A program made the position numbers and the translations under genes. A DNA stretch of 64,000 nucleotides, from NCBI RefSeq assembly GCF_003264365.1, contig NZ_PYAK01000017.1, positions 49,893-113,892 on the forward strand, read 5' to 3'. Below, one piece after another: positions 9,201-18,698 of the stretch (within the stretch, counting starts at the first letter, position 1; each line of letters opens with the position of its first letter). The stretch is from Micromonospora noduli (GTDB lineage Bacteria > Actinomycetota > Actinomycetes > Mycobacteriales > Micromonosporaceae). The notes beneath the pieces are model-generated. The model ran no database searches and was not told where the DNA came from. It saw only the letters and a program-made list of their open reading frames with translations.

Positions 9201-10001
9201 TCAGCCGACCACCTCGGTGACCAGCTCGCGGGCGGCGTCGATGGTCGCGACCAGCTCGGCGGGACTACGGCCGACGGCTCCGAGCAACGCCTGCGCCCGC
9301 TGGGTGAAGTTCGGCGGAGCACCGGGCAGTCGCCCAGCGGCGGCGATCATCCCCTTCTCGTTGACCAGCCACCGGCCCGTCCGGGCGTGCAGCACCTGGG
9401 CGAGCACCCCGACCGTCCGGAACAGGCAGCCGGCGACGTACCCGCTGTCTCCGCCGACGGCGGCCTTGGCCGCGCCGGTGAGCAGAAAACCGGCCTCCCA
9501 GCCGCCAGCGACCAGCGCGTCGGCCAGCGCGGGCGGATAGTCCCGGGTCTGCTCCTTCAGCCGGGTCAGCTGGCCGGTCGGGTCCGCCAACACCTGACAC
9601 AACGCCACCTCGCCGACGTAGGCGGACGAGTAGAACCCGAGTGGGTGCCCGGCCTGCACCCCGACCTCGTACCGGCCGGCCCGACAGTCCGCCCAGACGC
9701 GGTGCACGCGGTCGAGGTCCCGGTAGATCCAGTCCACGGCGGCCCCGCCGATCCGCAGCCAACCACCCCCGTCGACCCAGGGACCCCAACCACCGGGGGC
9801 GGTGAGCGCGACGTCGGTGTCGTCGGCGACCGTCGCGGCGACCGCACGCAGCGCCGGCACGTCCAGCTCACCCCGGTAGTAGAGACCCAGGTCCCAGTCG
9901 GAGTCCGGGCGCTGCTCGCCGCGTGCCCGACTACCGCCGAGCGCCACGGCGACCACCCCGTCGACGCCGCACAGCCGGTCGGGCAGGTCGGCGGGGATCA
10001 C
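9201..10001 (-). CDS. Nucleotidyltransferase-fold protein
   Basis: Protein of 266 residues. The N-terminal part has the minimal nucleotidyltransferase signature VALGGSRARG followed by SDWDLGLYY, with the two metal-binding Asp residues and a later TDVALTAPGGWG, as in aminoglycoside-type and MNT-type transferases. The C-terminal half is helical and resembles the KNTase C-terminal helical region. Start GTG 10001 overlaps the TGA of the ABC-F gene (GTGA), so it is translationally coupled to that gene. Whether it modifies a small molecule, a protein or an RNA is unknown. An antibiotic-modifying role is only a guess from fold and neighbour. Confidence 0.75.
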   Translation of the reverse strand: MIPADLPDRLCGVDGVVAVALGGSRARGEQRPDSDWDLGLYYRGELDVPALRAVAATVADDTDVALTAPGGWGPWVDGGGWLRIGGAAVDWIYRDLDRVHRVWADCRAGRYEVGVQAGHPLGFYSSAYVGEVALCQVLADPTGQLTRLKEQTRDYPPALADALVAGGWEAGFLLTGAAKAAVGGDSGYVAGCLFRTVGVLAQVLHARTGRWLVNEKGMIAAAGRLPGAPPNFTQRAQALLGAVGRSPAELVATIDAARELVTEVVG

Positions 10002-11677
10002 CCCACGTCCCAGACCGGTTCCGGGGTCTCCACCACCTCGCTGTCGCCTCGGAACAGCACGAACCGGTCGAACGAGCGGGTGAACCAACGATCGTGGGTA
10101 ACCGCGATCACCGTCCCCTCGAAGGCGGTCAGGCCCGCTTCGAGCGCTTCCGCGCTGGCCAGGTCAAGGTTGTCGGTGGGCTCGTCGAGCAGCAGCAGGG
10201 TCGCCCCGGACAGCTCCAGCAGCAGCACCAGGAACCGGGCCTGCTGCCCGCCGGAGAGCGTGCCGAAGCGCTGGTCGCCCTGCGCGGCCAGCTCGTAGCG
10301 ACTGAGCACACCGATCGCCGCGTGCCGGTCCATCCCGGTGCGGTGCTCGTCACCCCGCCAGAGGATCTCGACGAGCGTCTTCGACATCAGCTCCGGCCGG
10401 TCGTGGGTCTGGGAGAAGTGCCCGGGGCGGACCCGGGCACCGAGGCGAGCCGTCCCCTCGTGCGCCACCGGAGCGAGCGCGCCCGCGCCGTCGACCGGCC
10501 CGTTCGCCGGGTCCGGGTCGGTGCCGCCACGGGCCAACAGTCGCAGGAAGTGCGACTTGCCGGTGCCGTTGGCACCGAGCACCGCCACCCGGTCGCCGTA
10601 CCAGATCTCCAGGTCGAAGGGGAATGTCAGGCCGTCGAGCTCCAGCTGCTCGCAGACGACCGCGCGCTTGCCGGTCCGCCCGCCGCTGAGCCGCATCCGG
10701 ATGTCCTGGTCCTTCGGCGGTACGGGCGGCGGCCCGGCCTCCTCGAACTTGCGCAACCGGGTCTGCGCGGCCTGGTACCGCGAGGCCAACCCGTCGTTGT
10801 ACGCGGCCTTCTGCTTGTACATCAGCATCAGCTCGCGCAGCTTCTGGTGCTCCTCGTCCCAGCGCCGGCGCAGCTCGTCGAGGCGGGCGTGCCGAGCCAC
10901 CCGGGCCTCGTGCCAGCTGGCGAAGCCGCCCGGGTGCACCCAGGCGCTGCCACCCTCGACGGCGACCACCCGGTCGGCGCTCTGGGCCAGCAGCTCGCGG
11001 TCGTGCGAGACGTAGAGCACCGACTTCGTCGACTCGCGCAGTCGCGCCTCCAGCCAGCGTTTACCGGGCACGTCGAGGAAGTTGTCCGGTTCGTCGAGCA
11101 GCAGCACCTCGTCCGGGCCGCGCAGCAGCAACTCAAGGGCGAAGCGCTTCTGCTGGCCACCGGAGAGGGTACGCACCGGACGGTCCCGTACGGCGTCCCA
11201 CGGCTGGCCGAGCACGATGGTCGCGACGGTGTCGAAGAGCACCTCGGCGTCGTACCCGCCGGCCTCGCCCCAGGCGCCGAGCGCATCGGCGTACGCCAGC
11301 TGGGCCTTGCCCGCGGCGTTGCTGAACTTGCCGAGGGCCTCGGCAGCCCGCATGGCCGCCTCGGTCTCGCCGAGCCGCCGGCCGGCATCGCGAAGCGCCG
11401 GCGGGGCCAGCGACAACGCCAGGTCGGCGAGGGTCGACTCGTCACCGATCATGCCGATGAACTGACGCATCACACCCAGCCCGCCGGCGCGCGCGACGAC
11501 GCCGCTGCGCACCGGCAGGTCGCCGGCGACCATCCTCAGCAGCGTCGTCTTTCCCGCGCCGTTCGGCCCGACCAGGGCAACCTTGCTGCCCTCCCCGACC
11601 CGGAACGACACGTCGGCGAAGAGTTCCCGACCGTCGGGCAGGATGTGCCCGACCGCTGCCACGTCCACGTATCCCAC
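9998..11677 (-). CDS. ABC-F family ATPase
   Basis: Soluble protein of 559 residues with two ABC domains and no membrane segments. First domain: Walker A GPNGAGKTT, signature LSGGQQKRF, Walker B LLLDEPDNFLD. Second: GANGTGKS, LSGGQQARF, LLLDEPTDNLD. A charged linker (DELRRRWDEEHQKLRELM) joins them, as expected for ribosome-binding ABC-F proteins that act at the E-site or give antibiotic resistance. Start: GTG 11677 with GGCAGG upstream; a second GTG at 11668 is possible. The reading frame stays open further upstream but runs through the methyltransferase gene and is not coding there. Housekeeping translation factor versus resistance protein cannot be decided here. Confidence 0.9.
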   Translation of the reverse strand: MGYVDVAAVGHILPDGRELFADVSFRVGEGSKVALVGPNGAGKTTLLRMVAGDLPVRSGVVARAGGLGVMRQFIGMIGDESTLADLALSLAPPALRDAGRRLGETEAAMRAAEALGKFSNAAGKAQLAYADALGAWGEAGGYDAEVLFDTVATIVLGQPWDAVRDRPVRTLSGGQQKRFALELLLRGPDEVLLLDEPDNFLDVPGKRWLEARLRESTKSVLYVSHDRELLAQSADRVVAVEGGSAWVHPGGFASWHEARVARHARLDELRRRWDEEHQKLRELMLMYKQKAAYNDGLASRYQAAQTRLRKFEEAGPPPVPPKDQDIRMRLSGGRTGKRAVVCEQLELDGLTFPFDLEIWYGDRVAVLGANGTGKSHFLRLLARGGTDPDPANGPVDGAGALAPVAHEGTARLGARVRPGHFSQTHDRPELMSKTLVEILWRGDEHRTGMDRHAAIGVLSRYELAAQGDQRFGTLSGGQQARFLVLLLELSGATLLLLDEPTDNLDLASAEALEAGLTAFEGTVIAVTHDRWFTRSFDRFVLFRGDSEVVETPEPVWDVG

Positions 11678-11718
11678 GCCGGGATCCTGCCCCAGTGAGG
11701 GTCGGGGGGTACATCCAA

Positions 11719-12324
11719 TTACCGGGTGACGCGCAGCACCCGGAAGCCCTTTTGGCTGGCGTACCGCTCGACCTGCCAGCTCTGCTCGGTGAGCCAGCGT
11801 TGCAGCGAGTCGCCGCCGAGGTGCCGGGCGACGACCAACCAGCCGACGCCGTCCGGGGCGAGTCGGGGCAGCCAGCGCAGCAACAGGTCGTGCAGCCCGT
11901 CCTTGCCGATCCGGATGGGCGGGTTCGACCAGATCTGGGCGAAGCGGACGTCGTCCGGAACGTCGTCCGGCGCGCTGACCCGGACCCGGTCGGCGGCGCC
12001 GACCCGGGCCGCATTGGCGGCGGTCAGCTCGCGGGCCCGGGCGTTGACGTCGACGGCCCAGATGGTGGTGGTGGGCGCGAGGTCGGCCAGCACGCAGCTG
12101 ATCGGCCCGAACCCGCAGCCGAGGTCGAGCAGGTCGCCGGCGGTGTCGGCGGCGGGCAGCTCGGCCTTGCGCAGCAGCACCGCGGTGCCCGGGTCGAGCC
12201 GGCTGGCGGAGAACACCCCGCCCGCCGAGGAGAGCCGGTAGTCGCGGTCGGCGACGGAGAACTCGACCTCGCGCGCCGGGGCGTCGCTGGTGGGCTGAGC
12301 GGTGAAGTAGTGGTCGCCGGTCAC
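11719..12324 (-). CDS. RsmC-like class I methyltransferase
   Basis: SAM-dependent methyltransferase of 201 residues. Motif I is LLDLGCGFGPISCVLA, and motif IV is QIWSNPPIRIGKD, the NPPF/Y-type signature of N-methyltransferases of guanine or adenine in rRNA. The protein corresponds to the catalytic C-terminal half of RsmC, as in many single-domain actinobacterial homologues. The N-terminus DHYFTAQPTSD fits that family. Start chosen: GTG 12324. The ABC-F gene begins 41 bases downstream in the same direction, so a translation-related operon is likely. Confidence 0.85.
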   Translation of the reverse strand: MTGDHYFTAQPTSDAPAREVEFSVADRDYRLSSAGGVFSASRLDPGTAVLLRKAELPAADTAGDLLDLGCGFGPISCVLADLAPTTTIWAVDVNARARELTAANAARVGAADRVRVSAPDDVPDDVRFAQIWSNPPIRIGKDGLHDLLLRWLPRLAPDGVGWLVVARHLGGDSLQRWLTEQSWQVERYASQKGFRVLRVTR

Positions 12325-12426
12325 CCGGCAATTCTCGCACCGGTCCGGGGCGGACCTGACACGGCCCACACGCACATTTCCCCGATATTACCCCCTAAAG
12401 GGACAATGGCTCCTACTCTGGGCGAC

Positions 12427-13536
12427 ATGGTGTATCGGTACCAGTCCGATGAGGACGCTTTCGAGGAGTACCCGGAGCCCGGGTCCGACCTGTCGGTGCT
12501 CGCCGCCGGTCCGCCCCCGGCGGCCGGACCCTCTCCGTCGCGCTTCCCCACGCCGTCGCTGCCCCGGCCGAACCAGCTCTCGCTGCCCTCGTCGCAGCCG
12601 GCGCCGGCTCGTGCCAATGTGCCGCAGCCCGGTCCGGCCGCCCGCGCCGATGCGTCGCAGCCGCTGCCGACACGTGGCGACATCCCGCCCGCCCCGCCGC
12701 GCAGCCAGGTCTACACCTCGGCGACGTCGGCGGAGCCGCCCACCCGGCGCGGCGGCGGCCGACTCTGGCAGGTACTGATCGGCGGTGCAGCCGTCCTGGT
12801 GCTGCTCGCCCTCTGCGGCCTCGGCGCCGCCGCGCTGCTCATCGACCGCGGCGAGCAGCCGCAGAGCAACCCGACGTACCAGCCGAACGCCGCCCCGACG
12901 TCGGCACCGGCGGAACGGCTGGCCCTCGACTCCCGGGACACCGACCAGGCCCCGCTCACCGCCAAGGAGCTCTTCCCCGGCAAGGAGCTGAAGCTCACCG
13001 ACGGTCAGCCGAGCTACCAGGTGCTCAAGACCCAGTCCAGCGGCAGTTGTGCCGTCGCCTCCACCGACGAGGTGGCCGACCTGCTGGTCCGGCTCGGCTG
13101 CAACCAGGTCGTCCGGGCCACGCTGAGTACGCCCGACGACAGCCACCTGGTCACCGCCGGCCTGTTCAACCTCACCGACAAGGTCAGCGCGGAACGAGCC
13201 CGAGACCGGCTCCGGCAACTGCTCGACGATCGGCAGGGCCGTTTCCGTGGCCTCACCGCCGACGACGCCGACGGCACAGATGTCCTGGCCAGCGCTCCGG
13301 CACGCGTCGGCTGGCAGGTCCGTGGCCACTACCTGGCGTACGCGCTGGTGGTCCGCAAGGACGGGGCGGCGGTCAAGGCGGGTGACGCCAAGGTCCGCGA
13401 GATCCTGTTCGACATGATCGAGCTGCACCTCAGCCGGGGCGTGCTGCAGAGCCGGGCCGACGGTGGCACCGCCGCGCAACCGACGACGGCACCTACCGGC
13501 AGCAACGCCAACCAGGGCGATCTGCCGGGCAACTGA
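12427..13536 (+). CDS. Single-pass membrane protein with Pro-rich cytoplasmic part
   Basis: Protein of 369 residues, function unknown. Residues 1-115 are acidic, then rich in Pro, Ala and Ser. A membrane helix (VLIGGAAVLVLLALCGLGAA) lies near residue 125. The rest is a folded extracytoplasmic domain of about 200 residues (TAKELFPGKELKLTDGQPSY to LHLSRGVLQS) that holds two Cys (SGSCAVAST and VRLGCNQVV) and may form a disulphide. It ends in a short Thr/Ala-rich tail. The start may be ATG 12427 or ATG 12406, which has AAAGGGA upstream. It is transcribed away from the methyltransferase and towards truA. Confidence 0.8.
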   Translation: MVYRYQSDEDAFEEYPEPGSDLSVLAAGPPPAAGPSPSRFPTPSLPRPNQLSLPSSQPAPARANVPQPGPAARADASQPLPTRGDIPPAPPRSQVYTSATSAEPPTRRGGGRLWQVLIGGAAVLVLLALCGLGAAALLIDRGEQPQSNPTYQPNAAPTSAPAERLALDSRDTDQAPLTAKELFPGKELKLTDGQPSYQVLKTQSSGSCAVASTDEVADLLVRLGCNQVVRATLSTPDDSHLVTAGLFNLTDKVSAERARDRLRQLLDDRQGRFRGLTADDADGTDVLASAPARVGWQVRGHYLAYALVVRKDGAAVKAGDAKVREILFDMIELHLSRGVLQSRADGGTAAQPTTAPTGSNANQGDLPGN

Positions 13537-13548
13537 CAGTGCGGACGG

Positions 13549-14379
13549 TCAACCCTCGATCGGGACCCGCAGCCGGCGGGTGAGGGTGGCGCGGTGGGCG
13601 TACTCGGCTGGATCCGCCGGGTAGCCGACGGCGACCAGGGTCAGCCCGCGGGCGGGGGCCACTGTCACCTCGCTGGACCGCTCCCGCTGGGTGAGCAGTG
13701 TGCCCGGCCACTCGACCGGGCGGCGGCCGTCCCCGGCCACCAGCATGGCTCCCACCAGGCTGCGCACCATCGCCTGGCAGAACGCGTCGGCCTGCACGGT
13801 GGCGACCAGGATGCCGTCCGGGTCGCGACGCCAGTCCAGCCGTGTCACCTCGCGCAGCGTGGTCGCGTGCTCCTTGCGCCGGCAGTACGCGGCGAAGTCG
13901 TGCTCCCCCACCAGCCCGGTCGCGGCGGCGTTCAGCGCGGCCAGGTCCAACGGCTTCGGCCAGGCCAGGACCTCGTGGCGGCGCAACGGCTCGGCACCGA
14001 AGGGCGCATCGGTGACCCGGTACTCGTAGCGCCGGAAGGTGGCCGAGAACCGGGCGTCGAAGTCTGCCGGTACCTCGGTCATCGCCCGTACCCGCACGTC
14101 GGTGGGGAGCAGCCGGGCCAGGCGACGCAGCAGCCGTCCCTCGTGCTGCCGCCACACGTCCACGGGCAGGTCCATGTGGCACACCTGCCCCGTGGCGTGC
14201 ACTCCCGCGTCGGTCCGCCCGGCCACCGTCAGCCCGGTGGCCGTACCGGCGCCCAGGACCAGGTCCAGGGTCTCGACGAGCACCCCCGCGACGGTGCGCC
14301 TGGTCGGCTGGGCCGCCCAGCCGGAGAAGTCGGTGCCGTCGTACGAGACGTCCAGCCGCAGCCGGATCCGCTCGTCCAC
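13549..14379 (-). CDS. truA: TruA, tRNA pseudouridine(38-40) synthase
   Basis: Converts uridines 38-40 of the tRNA anticodon arm to pseudouridine. The 276 residues match the family length. The catalytic Asp lies in LTVAGRTDAGVHATGQV, and the second conserved part FSATFRRYEYRV and the C-terminal FCQAMVRSLVGAML are present. GTG 14379 is a clear start, with AGGAGG 7 bases upstream. The frame remains open beyond it, but there it runs through the rplQ region in another frame. It follows rplQ after a hairpin, as commonly seen in actinobacteria. Confidence 0.95.
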   Translation of the reverse strand: MDERIRLRLDVSYDGTDFSGWAAQPTRRTVAGVLVETLDLVLGAGTATGLTVAGRTDAGVHATGQVCHMDLPVDVWRQHEGRLLRRLARLLPTDVRVRAMTEVPADFDARFSATFRRYEYRVTDAPFGAEPLRRHEVLAWPKPLDLAALNAAATGLVGEHDFAAYCRRKEHATTLREVTRLDWRRDPDGILVATVQADAFCQAMVRSLVGAMLVAGDGRRPVEWPGTLLTQRERSSEVTVAPARGLTLVAVGYPADPAEYAHRATLTRRLRVPIEG

Positions 14380-14398
14380 CTCGTACCTCCTGTTACGG

Positions 14399-14435
14399 GT
14401 CGGGCCCGACACCCCGATGGGGTGCCGGGCCCGAC
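14399..14435 (-). terminator. Hairpin between rplQ and truA
   Basis: Arms 14399-14415 and 14419-14435 (GTCGGGCCCGACACCCC and its near complement) pair with one mismatch. It sits between the rplQ stop and the truA ribosome-binding site, so it may end or attenuate the rpoA-rplQ transcript. There is no T-tract. Confidence 0.6.
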
Positions 14436-14446
14436 AATGCCCTTGA

Positions 14447-15004
14447 TCAGGCCTTGTTCTCGGTGGCCTCGTCGCTGTCCTCGCGGGCGGCGTCGGTGTC
14501 ACCGGACGCCGACACCGGCGCCTCGGAGTCCTGGTCGGCCGGAGCCGACTTCGGGGCATCCTCGGCCGGGGCGAGCGCCTCGACCTTGTCCTGCTGCGCG
14601 GCCTTGCGGGCGGCGGTCTTCTTGTTCGCCTTCGGCTCGGCGACCTGAAGCTCCTCCACCAGCTCGATGATGGCCATCGGCGCGTTGTCACCCTTGCGCG
14701 GACCGGTCTTCACGATCCGGGTGTAACCGCCGGGGCGGTTGGAGTACCGGGGCGCGATCTGGTCGAACAGGGCGTAGACCACGTCCTTGTCCTTGACGAC
14801 ACCCAGCACCCGACGCCGCGATGCGAGGTCACCGCGCTTGGCCTTGGTGATGAGCTGCTCGGCCAGCGGGCGCAGCCGCCGGGCCTTCGTCTCGGTGGTC
14901 TGGATCTTCCCGTGCTGGAACAGCGCGGTCGCCAGGTTGGCCAGCATCAGCCGCTCGTGCGAGGGGCTGCCGCCGAGGCGGGGGCCCTTGGTGGGCGTGG
15001 GCAT
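14447..15004 (-). CDS. rplQ: 50S ribosomal protein L17
   Basis: L17 lies near the peptide exit tunnel of the 50S subunit. Residues 1-118 are the core, starting [20 protein letters not shown] and including [13 protein letters not shown] and the [20 protein letters not shown] segment. Beyond that is a ~65-residue tail, first Lys/Ala-rich and then acidic ([20 protein letters not shown]), which makes the protein 185 residues against about 127 in E. coli. Long L17 tails are known in actinobacteria. GAGGAG precedes the ATG. It lies 34 bases after rpoA. Confidence 0.97.
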   Translation of the reverse strand: MPTPTKGPRLGGSPSHERLMLANLATALFQHGKIQTTETKARRLRPLAEQLITKAKRGDLASRRRVLGVVKDKDVVYALFDQIAPRYSNRPGGYTRIVKTGPRKGDNAPMAIIELVEELQVAEPKANKKTAARKAAQQDKVEALAPAEDAPKSAPADQDSEAPVSASGDTDAAREDSDEATENKA

Positions 15005-15038
15005 TTTTGGTGCTCCTCAGTTGTGGCGGCAGCGCGGA

Positions 15039-16061
15039 CTAGAGCTGCTCGGTCTCGCGGTAGTCGTCGGTGTCGTAGTCGGCCTCGCCGAAGGTGTCCA
15101 CGACGTGCGCCGGGTCGAAGTTCGGAGCCGAGTCCTTCAGCCCGAGACCCATCCCGGCGAGCTTCATCTTGACCTCGTCGATCGACTTCTGACCGAAGTT
15201 GCGAATGTCGAGGAGGTCGGCCTCGGTACGCCCGATGAGCTCACCAACGGAGTTGATGCCCTCGCGCTTGAGGCAGTTGTAGGAGCGGACGGTGAGGTCC
15301 AGCTCCTCGATCGGCAGAGCGAGGTCCGCCGCCAGCTGGGCGTCCTGCGGGGACGGCCCGATGTCGATGCCCTCGGCGGTCTCGTCCAGCTCCCGGGCGA
15401 GCCCGAACAGCTCCACCAGCGTCGAACCGGCGGAGGCCAGCGCGGTACGCGGACCCATCGACGGCTTGGTCTCGACGTCGATGATCAACCGGTCGAAGTC
15501 GGTGCGCTGCTCGACACGGGTCGCCTCGACGCGGTACGTCACCTTCAGCACCGGCGAGTAGATCGAGTCGACCGGGATCCGGCCGATCTCGGCGCCGGAC
15601 TGCTTGTTCTGCGCCGCCGTCACGTAGCCCCGGCCCCGCTCGACGGTCAGCTCCATGTCGAGCCGGCCCTTGCCGTTCAGGGTGGCGAGCTTGAGATCCG
15701 GGTTGTGCACCGAGACGCCGGCCGGGGGCTGGATGTCGCCCGCGGTCACGTCGCCCGGGCCCTGCTTACGCAGGTACATGCTGACCGGCTCGTCGTGCTC
15801 GGAGCTGACGCACAGCTCCTTGATGTTCATGACGAGCTCGACCACGTCCTCCTTGACACCGGGGATCGTGGTGAACTCGTGCAGCACACCGTCGATCTTG
15901 ATCGAGGTGACGGCCGCGCCCGGGATCGACGACAGCAGCGTACGCCGCAGCGAGTTACCCAGGGTGTAGCCGAAGCCCGGCTCCAGCGGCTCGATGGCGA
16001 ACCGGGACCGGGTCTCGTTGATCGACTCCTCGGAGAGGGAGGGTCGCTGGCTGATGAGCAT
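15039..16061 (-). CDS. rpoA: RNA polymerase alpha subunit
   Basis: Alpha subunit, 340 residues, which dimerises to nucleate RNA polymerase and contacts UP elements and activators. The N-terminal domain holds the dimer motif [20 protein letters not shown]; a flexible linker follows near 230-250. The C-terminal DNA-binding domain has [20 protein letters not shown] and [17 protein letters not shown]. The tail is acidic. It lies in the rpsM-rpsK-rpsD-rpoA-rplQ cluster, 98 bases after rpsD. Confidence 0.98.
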   Translation of the reverse strand: MLISQRPSLSEESINETRSRFAIEPLEPGFGYTLGNSLRRTLLSSIPGAAVTSIKIDGVLHEFTTIPGVKEDVVELVMNIKELCVSSEHDEPVSMYLRKQGPGDVTAGDIQPPAGVSVHNPDLKLATLNGKGRLDMELTVERGRGYVTAAQNKQSGAEIGRIPVDSIYSPVLKVTYRVEATRVEQRTDFDRLIIDVETKPSMGPRTALASAGSTLVELFGLARELDETAEGIDIGPSPQDAQLAADLALPIEELDLTVRSYNCLKREGINSVGELIGRTEADLLDIRNFGQKSIDEVKMKLAGMGLGLKDSAPNFDPAHVVDTFGEADYDTDDYRETEQL

Positions 16062-16159
16062 CTTTTCTCTTCTCTTCCGGGGCGCCCGCTATTTGACGCC
16101 CACGACACAAACTGTTCCGGTGGCCCGCCCCGAGGGGCGGGCCACCGAACGAGCTCGGA

Positions 16160-16786
16160 CTACTTGGAGTAGAGCTCGACGATCAACTGCTCCTGGACCT
16201 GCGTGTCGATGACCTGCCGGGCCGGGAGGGAGTGCACGAGCACCTTCATCTGGCTCGGGATGGCCTCAAGCCACGCCGGAACCGCCCGCGAGCCGGCCTG
16301 AGCCTGCGCGACGATGAACGGGGTGAGCTCCTTGCTCTTGCCCCGAACCTCGATGATGTCGTGCTCCTTGACGCGGTACGACGGGATGTCGACCTTCTTG
16401 CCGTTCACCGTGAAGTGACCGTGCTTGACCAGCTGGCGGGCCATGTCCCGCGAGTGGGCGTAGCCGGCCCGGTAAACGACGTTGTCCAGCCGCGACTCGA
16501 GGATCTGCAGGAGGACCTCACCGGTCTTGGCCTGCTTGCCAACGGCTTCCTCGTAGTAACCGCGGAACTGCTTCTCCAGCACGCCGTAAACCCGGCGGGC
16601 CTTCTGCTTCTCACGGAGCTGGAGCAGGTACTCCGTCTCCTTGGTGCGGCCGCGGCCGTGCTGCCCGGGCGGGAACGGCCGGGACTCGAACGGGCACTTC
16701 GGACCATCGCACTTGCTGCCCTTGAGGAACAGCTTCATCTTCTCCCGCCGGCAACGGCGGCAGTCTGCACCGGTGTAACGAGCCAT
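16160..16786 (-). CDS. rpsD: 30S ribosomal protein S4 (zinc-binding form)
   Basis: S4 starts 30S assembly by binding the 5' domain of 16S rRNA. The 208 residues include the N-terminal zinc site C9, C12, C26 and C31, so this is the Cys-containing form. The S4 RNA-binding domain follows (ESRLDNVVYRAGYAHSRDMA, then HGHFTVNGKKVDIPSYRVK). No Cys-free paralogue is seen in this window. It lies 13 bases after rpsK. Confidence 0.97.
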   Translation of the reverse strand: MARYTGADCRRCRREKMKLFLKGSKCDGPKCPFESRPFPPGQHGRGRTKETEYLLQLREKQKARRVYGVLEKQFRGYYEEAVGKQAKTGEVLLQILESRLDNVVYRAGYAHSRDMARQLVKHGHFTVNGKKVDIPSYRVKEHDIIEVRGKSKELTPFIVAQAQAGSRAVPAWLEAIPSQMKVLVHSLPARQVIDTQVQEQLIVELYSK

Positions 16787-16799
16787 CTCTCTCTACCTC

Positions 16800-17207
16800 T
16801 CAGACCCGGCGACGCTTCGGCGGACGGCATCCGTTGTGCGGCTGCGGGGTGACGTCGGCGATCTGCCCGACCTCAAGGCCCACGGCCTGCAGCGAACGAA
16901 TGGCGGTTTCCCGGCCGGAGCCGGGGCCCTTGACGAACACGTCGACCTTGCGCATGCCGTGCTCCATGGCGCGACGCGCGGCAGCCTCGGCGGCCAGCTG
17001 CGCAGCGAACGGAGTCGACTTGCGGGAGCCCTTGAAGCCGACCTGGCCAGCGGAGGCCCAGGAGATGACCGCACCGGTCGGGTCCGTGATGGACACGATG
17101 GTGTTGTTGAACGTGCTCTTGATGTGCGCCTGCCCGTGGGCGACGTTCTTGCGTTCCTTGCGCCGGACCTTCTTTACAGCGGCTCCGGCACGAGCCTTCG
17201 GTGGCAT
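16800..17207 (-). CDS. rpsK: 30S ribosomal protein S11
   Basis: S11 forms part of the 30S platform near the E-site. The 135-residue protein has the conserved [19 protein letters not shown], the [19 protein letters not shown] helix and [15 protein letters not shown], and ends in the basic [18 protein letters not shown]. An Arg/Lys-rich N-terminus ([15 protein letters not shown]) is normal for actinobacteria. It lies between rpsM and rpsD. Confidence 0.97.
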   Translation of the reverse strand: MPPKARAGAAVKKVRRKERKNVAHGQAHIKSTFNNTIVSITDPTGAVISWASAGQVGFKGSRKSTPFAAQLAAEAAARRAMEHGMRKVDVFVKGPGSGRETAIRSLQAVGLEVGQIADVTPQPHNGCRPPKRRRV

Positions 17208-17294
17208 AAGTCTGTGCGCTCCTAGTTGACTTTCCGGATTGGGTTGCGGCCTGACCCACCTCGGCGGCGGCCGACCCCGTCATCCGGTTAAGAA

Positions 17295-17675
17295 CTACTT
17301 CTTGCCGGGCTTCTTCTTGCCGGCGACGGTCCGCTTCGGGCCCTTGCGGGTCCGGGCGTTGGTCTTGGTCCGCTGGCCACGCACGGGCAGGCCCCGGCGG
17401 TGCCGGATGCCGGCGTAGCAGCCGATCTCAACCTTGCGGCGGATGTCAGCGGCGACCTCGCGGCGCAGGTCGCCTTCAACCTTGTAGTTGCCCTCGATGT
17501 GGTCGCGGAGCTGCACGAGCTCCTCGTCCGTGAGGTCCCGAGCGCGCTTGTCCGGCGAGATGCCGGTGGCGGCGAGTGTCTCCAGGGCGCGGGTGCGACC
17601 GACCCCGAAGATGTAGGTGAGCGCGATCTCCAACCGCTTTTCGCGGGGGAGATCCACGCCGACTAGACGTGCCAT
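17295..17675 (-). CDS. rpsM: 30S ribosomal protein S13
   Basis: S13 sits in the 30S head and contacts the P-site tRNA and the B1 intersubunit bridges. The 126 residues run from [20 protein letters not shown] through the helix-two-turn-helix region to the conserved [20 protein letters not shown] and a basic tail KKKPGKK. The ~265 bases between it and rpmJ carry no gene that I can support. Confidence 0.97.
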   Translation of the reverse strand: MARLVGVDLPREKRLEIALTYIFGVGRTRALETLAATGISPDKRARDLTDEELVQLRDHIEGNYKVEGDLRREVAADIRRKVEIGCYAGIRHRRGLPVRGQRTKTNARTRKGPKRTVAGKKKPGKK

Positions 17676-17941
17676 GTGCGGGCGTACTCCTCGTGATGTG
17701 TGGCGGAGGTGTGGACCCGTCCCACCCCGCTACCGGCCGTCCCGTCTTTCCGACGCGGTGAGCGCCGGCGACCGGGATCGGTCGCTGCCCGAGCGGGCCC
17801 CGGCCTCCGACCGGGGGTCAGCCACGCAGAGGTACGTCTCGCGTACCGCTCGCGGCTGGGACGAGCATGTGTGATGTGTGTGTCGCTGGGGATCTGCCTG
17901 GACCAACGCCACCCGGCCGTGCTCCGGCCGGACGGGCTGAG

Positions 17942-18055
17942 TCAGCCCTGGCGCTGCTTGTGGCGCGGGTCGCTGCAGATGACCATGACCCGGCCGTGCC
18001 GGCGGATAACCCGGCACTTCTGGCAGATCCTCTTGACGCTCGGCTTGACCTTCAC
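17942..18055 (-). CDS. rpmJ: 50S ribosomal protein L36 (zinc-binding form)
   Basis: A 37-residue protein of the 50S subunit, too short for most ORF filters. It opens [17 protein letters not shown] from a GTG start at 18055 and ends DPRHKQRQG. The zinc ligands C11, C14, C27 and H32 are all present, so this is the zinc-containing type. It lies 91 bases after infA and before rpsM, the usual infA-rpmJ-rpsM order. Confidence 0.96.
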   Translation of the reverse strand: MKVKPSVKRICQKCRVIRRHGRVMVICSDPRHKQRQG

Positions 18056-18146
18056 GGTTGCCTTACTTCCCATCTGGCCCGGCTACGCGCTCTGCGCGAC
18101 GCCGGACGTCGAAGACGGACACGGGACTTCCCGGCCGCCGTCAGGA

Positions 18147-18368
18147 CTACTTGTAGCGGTAGACGATGCGCCCGCGGGTCAGGTCGTACGGCGAGAGTTC
18201 GACGACGACCCGGTCCTCCGGAAGAATGCGGATGTAGTGCTGCCGCATCTTGCCGCTGATGTGAGCCAACACCTTGTGGCCGTTCGCGAGCTCCACCCGG
18301 AACATGGCGTTCGGCAGGGGCTCGATGACCCGACCCTCGATCTCAATGGCTCCGTCTTTTTTCGGCAT
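18147..18368 (-). CDS. infA: Translation initiation factor IF-1
   Basis: IF-1 is an OB-fold protein that binds the A-site of the 30S subunit during initiation. Its 73 residues cover the whole family: [20 protein letters not shown] at the start, the [19 protein letters not shown] strands and [15 protein letters not shown] at the end. It is the first gene of the infA-rpmJ-rpsM-rpsK-rpsD-rpoA-rplQ series. A possible promoter with TTCTGA and GTAAGA lies near 18410-18440 but is weak. Confidence 0.98.
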   Translation of the reverse strand: MPKKDGAIEIEGRVIEPLPNAMFRVELANGHKVLAHISGKMRQHYIRILPEDRVVVELSPYDLTRGRIVYRYK

Positions 18369-18601
18369 GTCCTCCGCTGTCCTGACGTCGATTGCTCCGG
18401 GCGGCCCACAACGTCTTACACGGAAATCTGATCAGAATCAGAAGCCCGCGCCAGCCGCGGCTCCAGCTCCCACCGAAGCGCAGGGTGGGCATGCCGGAGT
18501 GGACGCTGTGCGCCGATCTGAAAGTGTACGCCGGCCTGCAGTCCCCCGCCAAACCGACCACCCACCCCACGGCGCGGCAACCCAAACGGCCCCGCCCTCG
18601 G

Positions 18602-18670
18602 CCCTGTTGATCATGAAGTTATTGTCACGACACGCCCGCATCGGCGGCAATAACTTCATGATCAACAGGG
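18602..18670. repeat. Perfect 23-bp inverted repeat, copy 1
   Basis: Arms 18602-18624 and 18648-18670 are exact reverse complements of 23 bases (core TTGATCATGAAGTTATTG) around a 23-base spacer that contains CGACACGCC. A related but imperfect copy lies at 19305-19365, so the two flank the DUF1707 gene. The arms are AT-rich against a GC-rich background. In RNA this would be a long stable hairpin. The 330-base stretch between infA and the DUF1707 gene holds this repeat and the presumed infA promoter, and no other feature that I see. Confidence 0.85.
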
Positions 18671-18698
18671 GTCGGGGGGTGCGGTCGGGGGTCGGGGG

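Noticed and set aside
12388..13479. 363-residue minus-strand frame opposite the single-pass membrane protein
   Set aside because: The plus-strand frame has a membrane helix and a folded domain; the minus frame is Arg/Gly-rich without structure.
18001..18440. Clear infA promoter
   Set aside because: Only weak matches (TTCTGA and GTAAGA with an 18-base spacer) were found, not enough to list as a feature.
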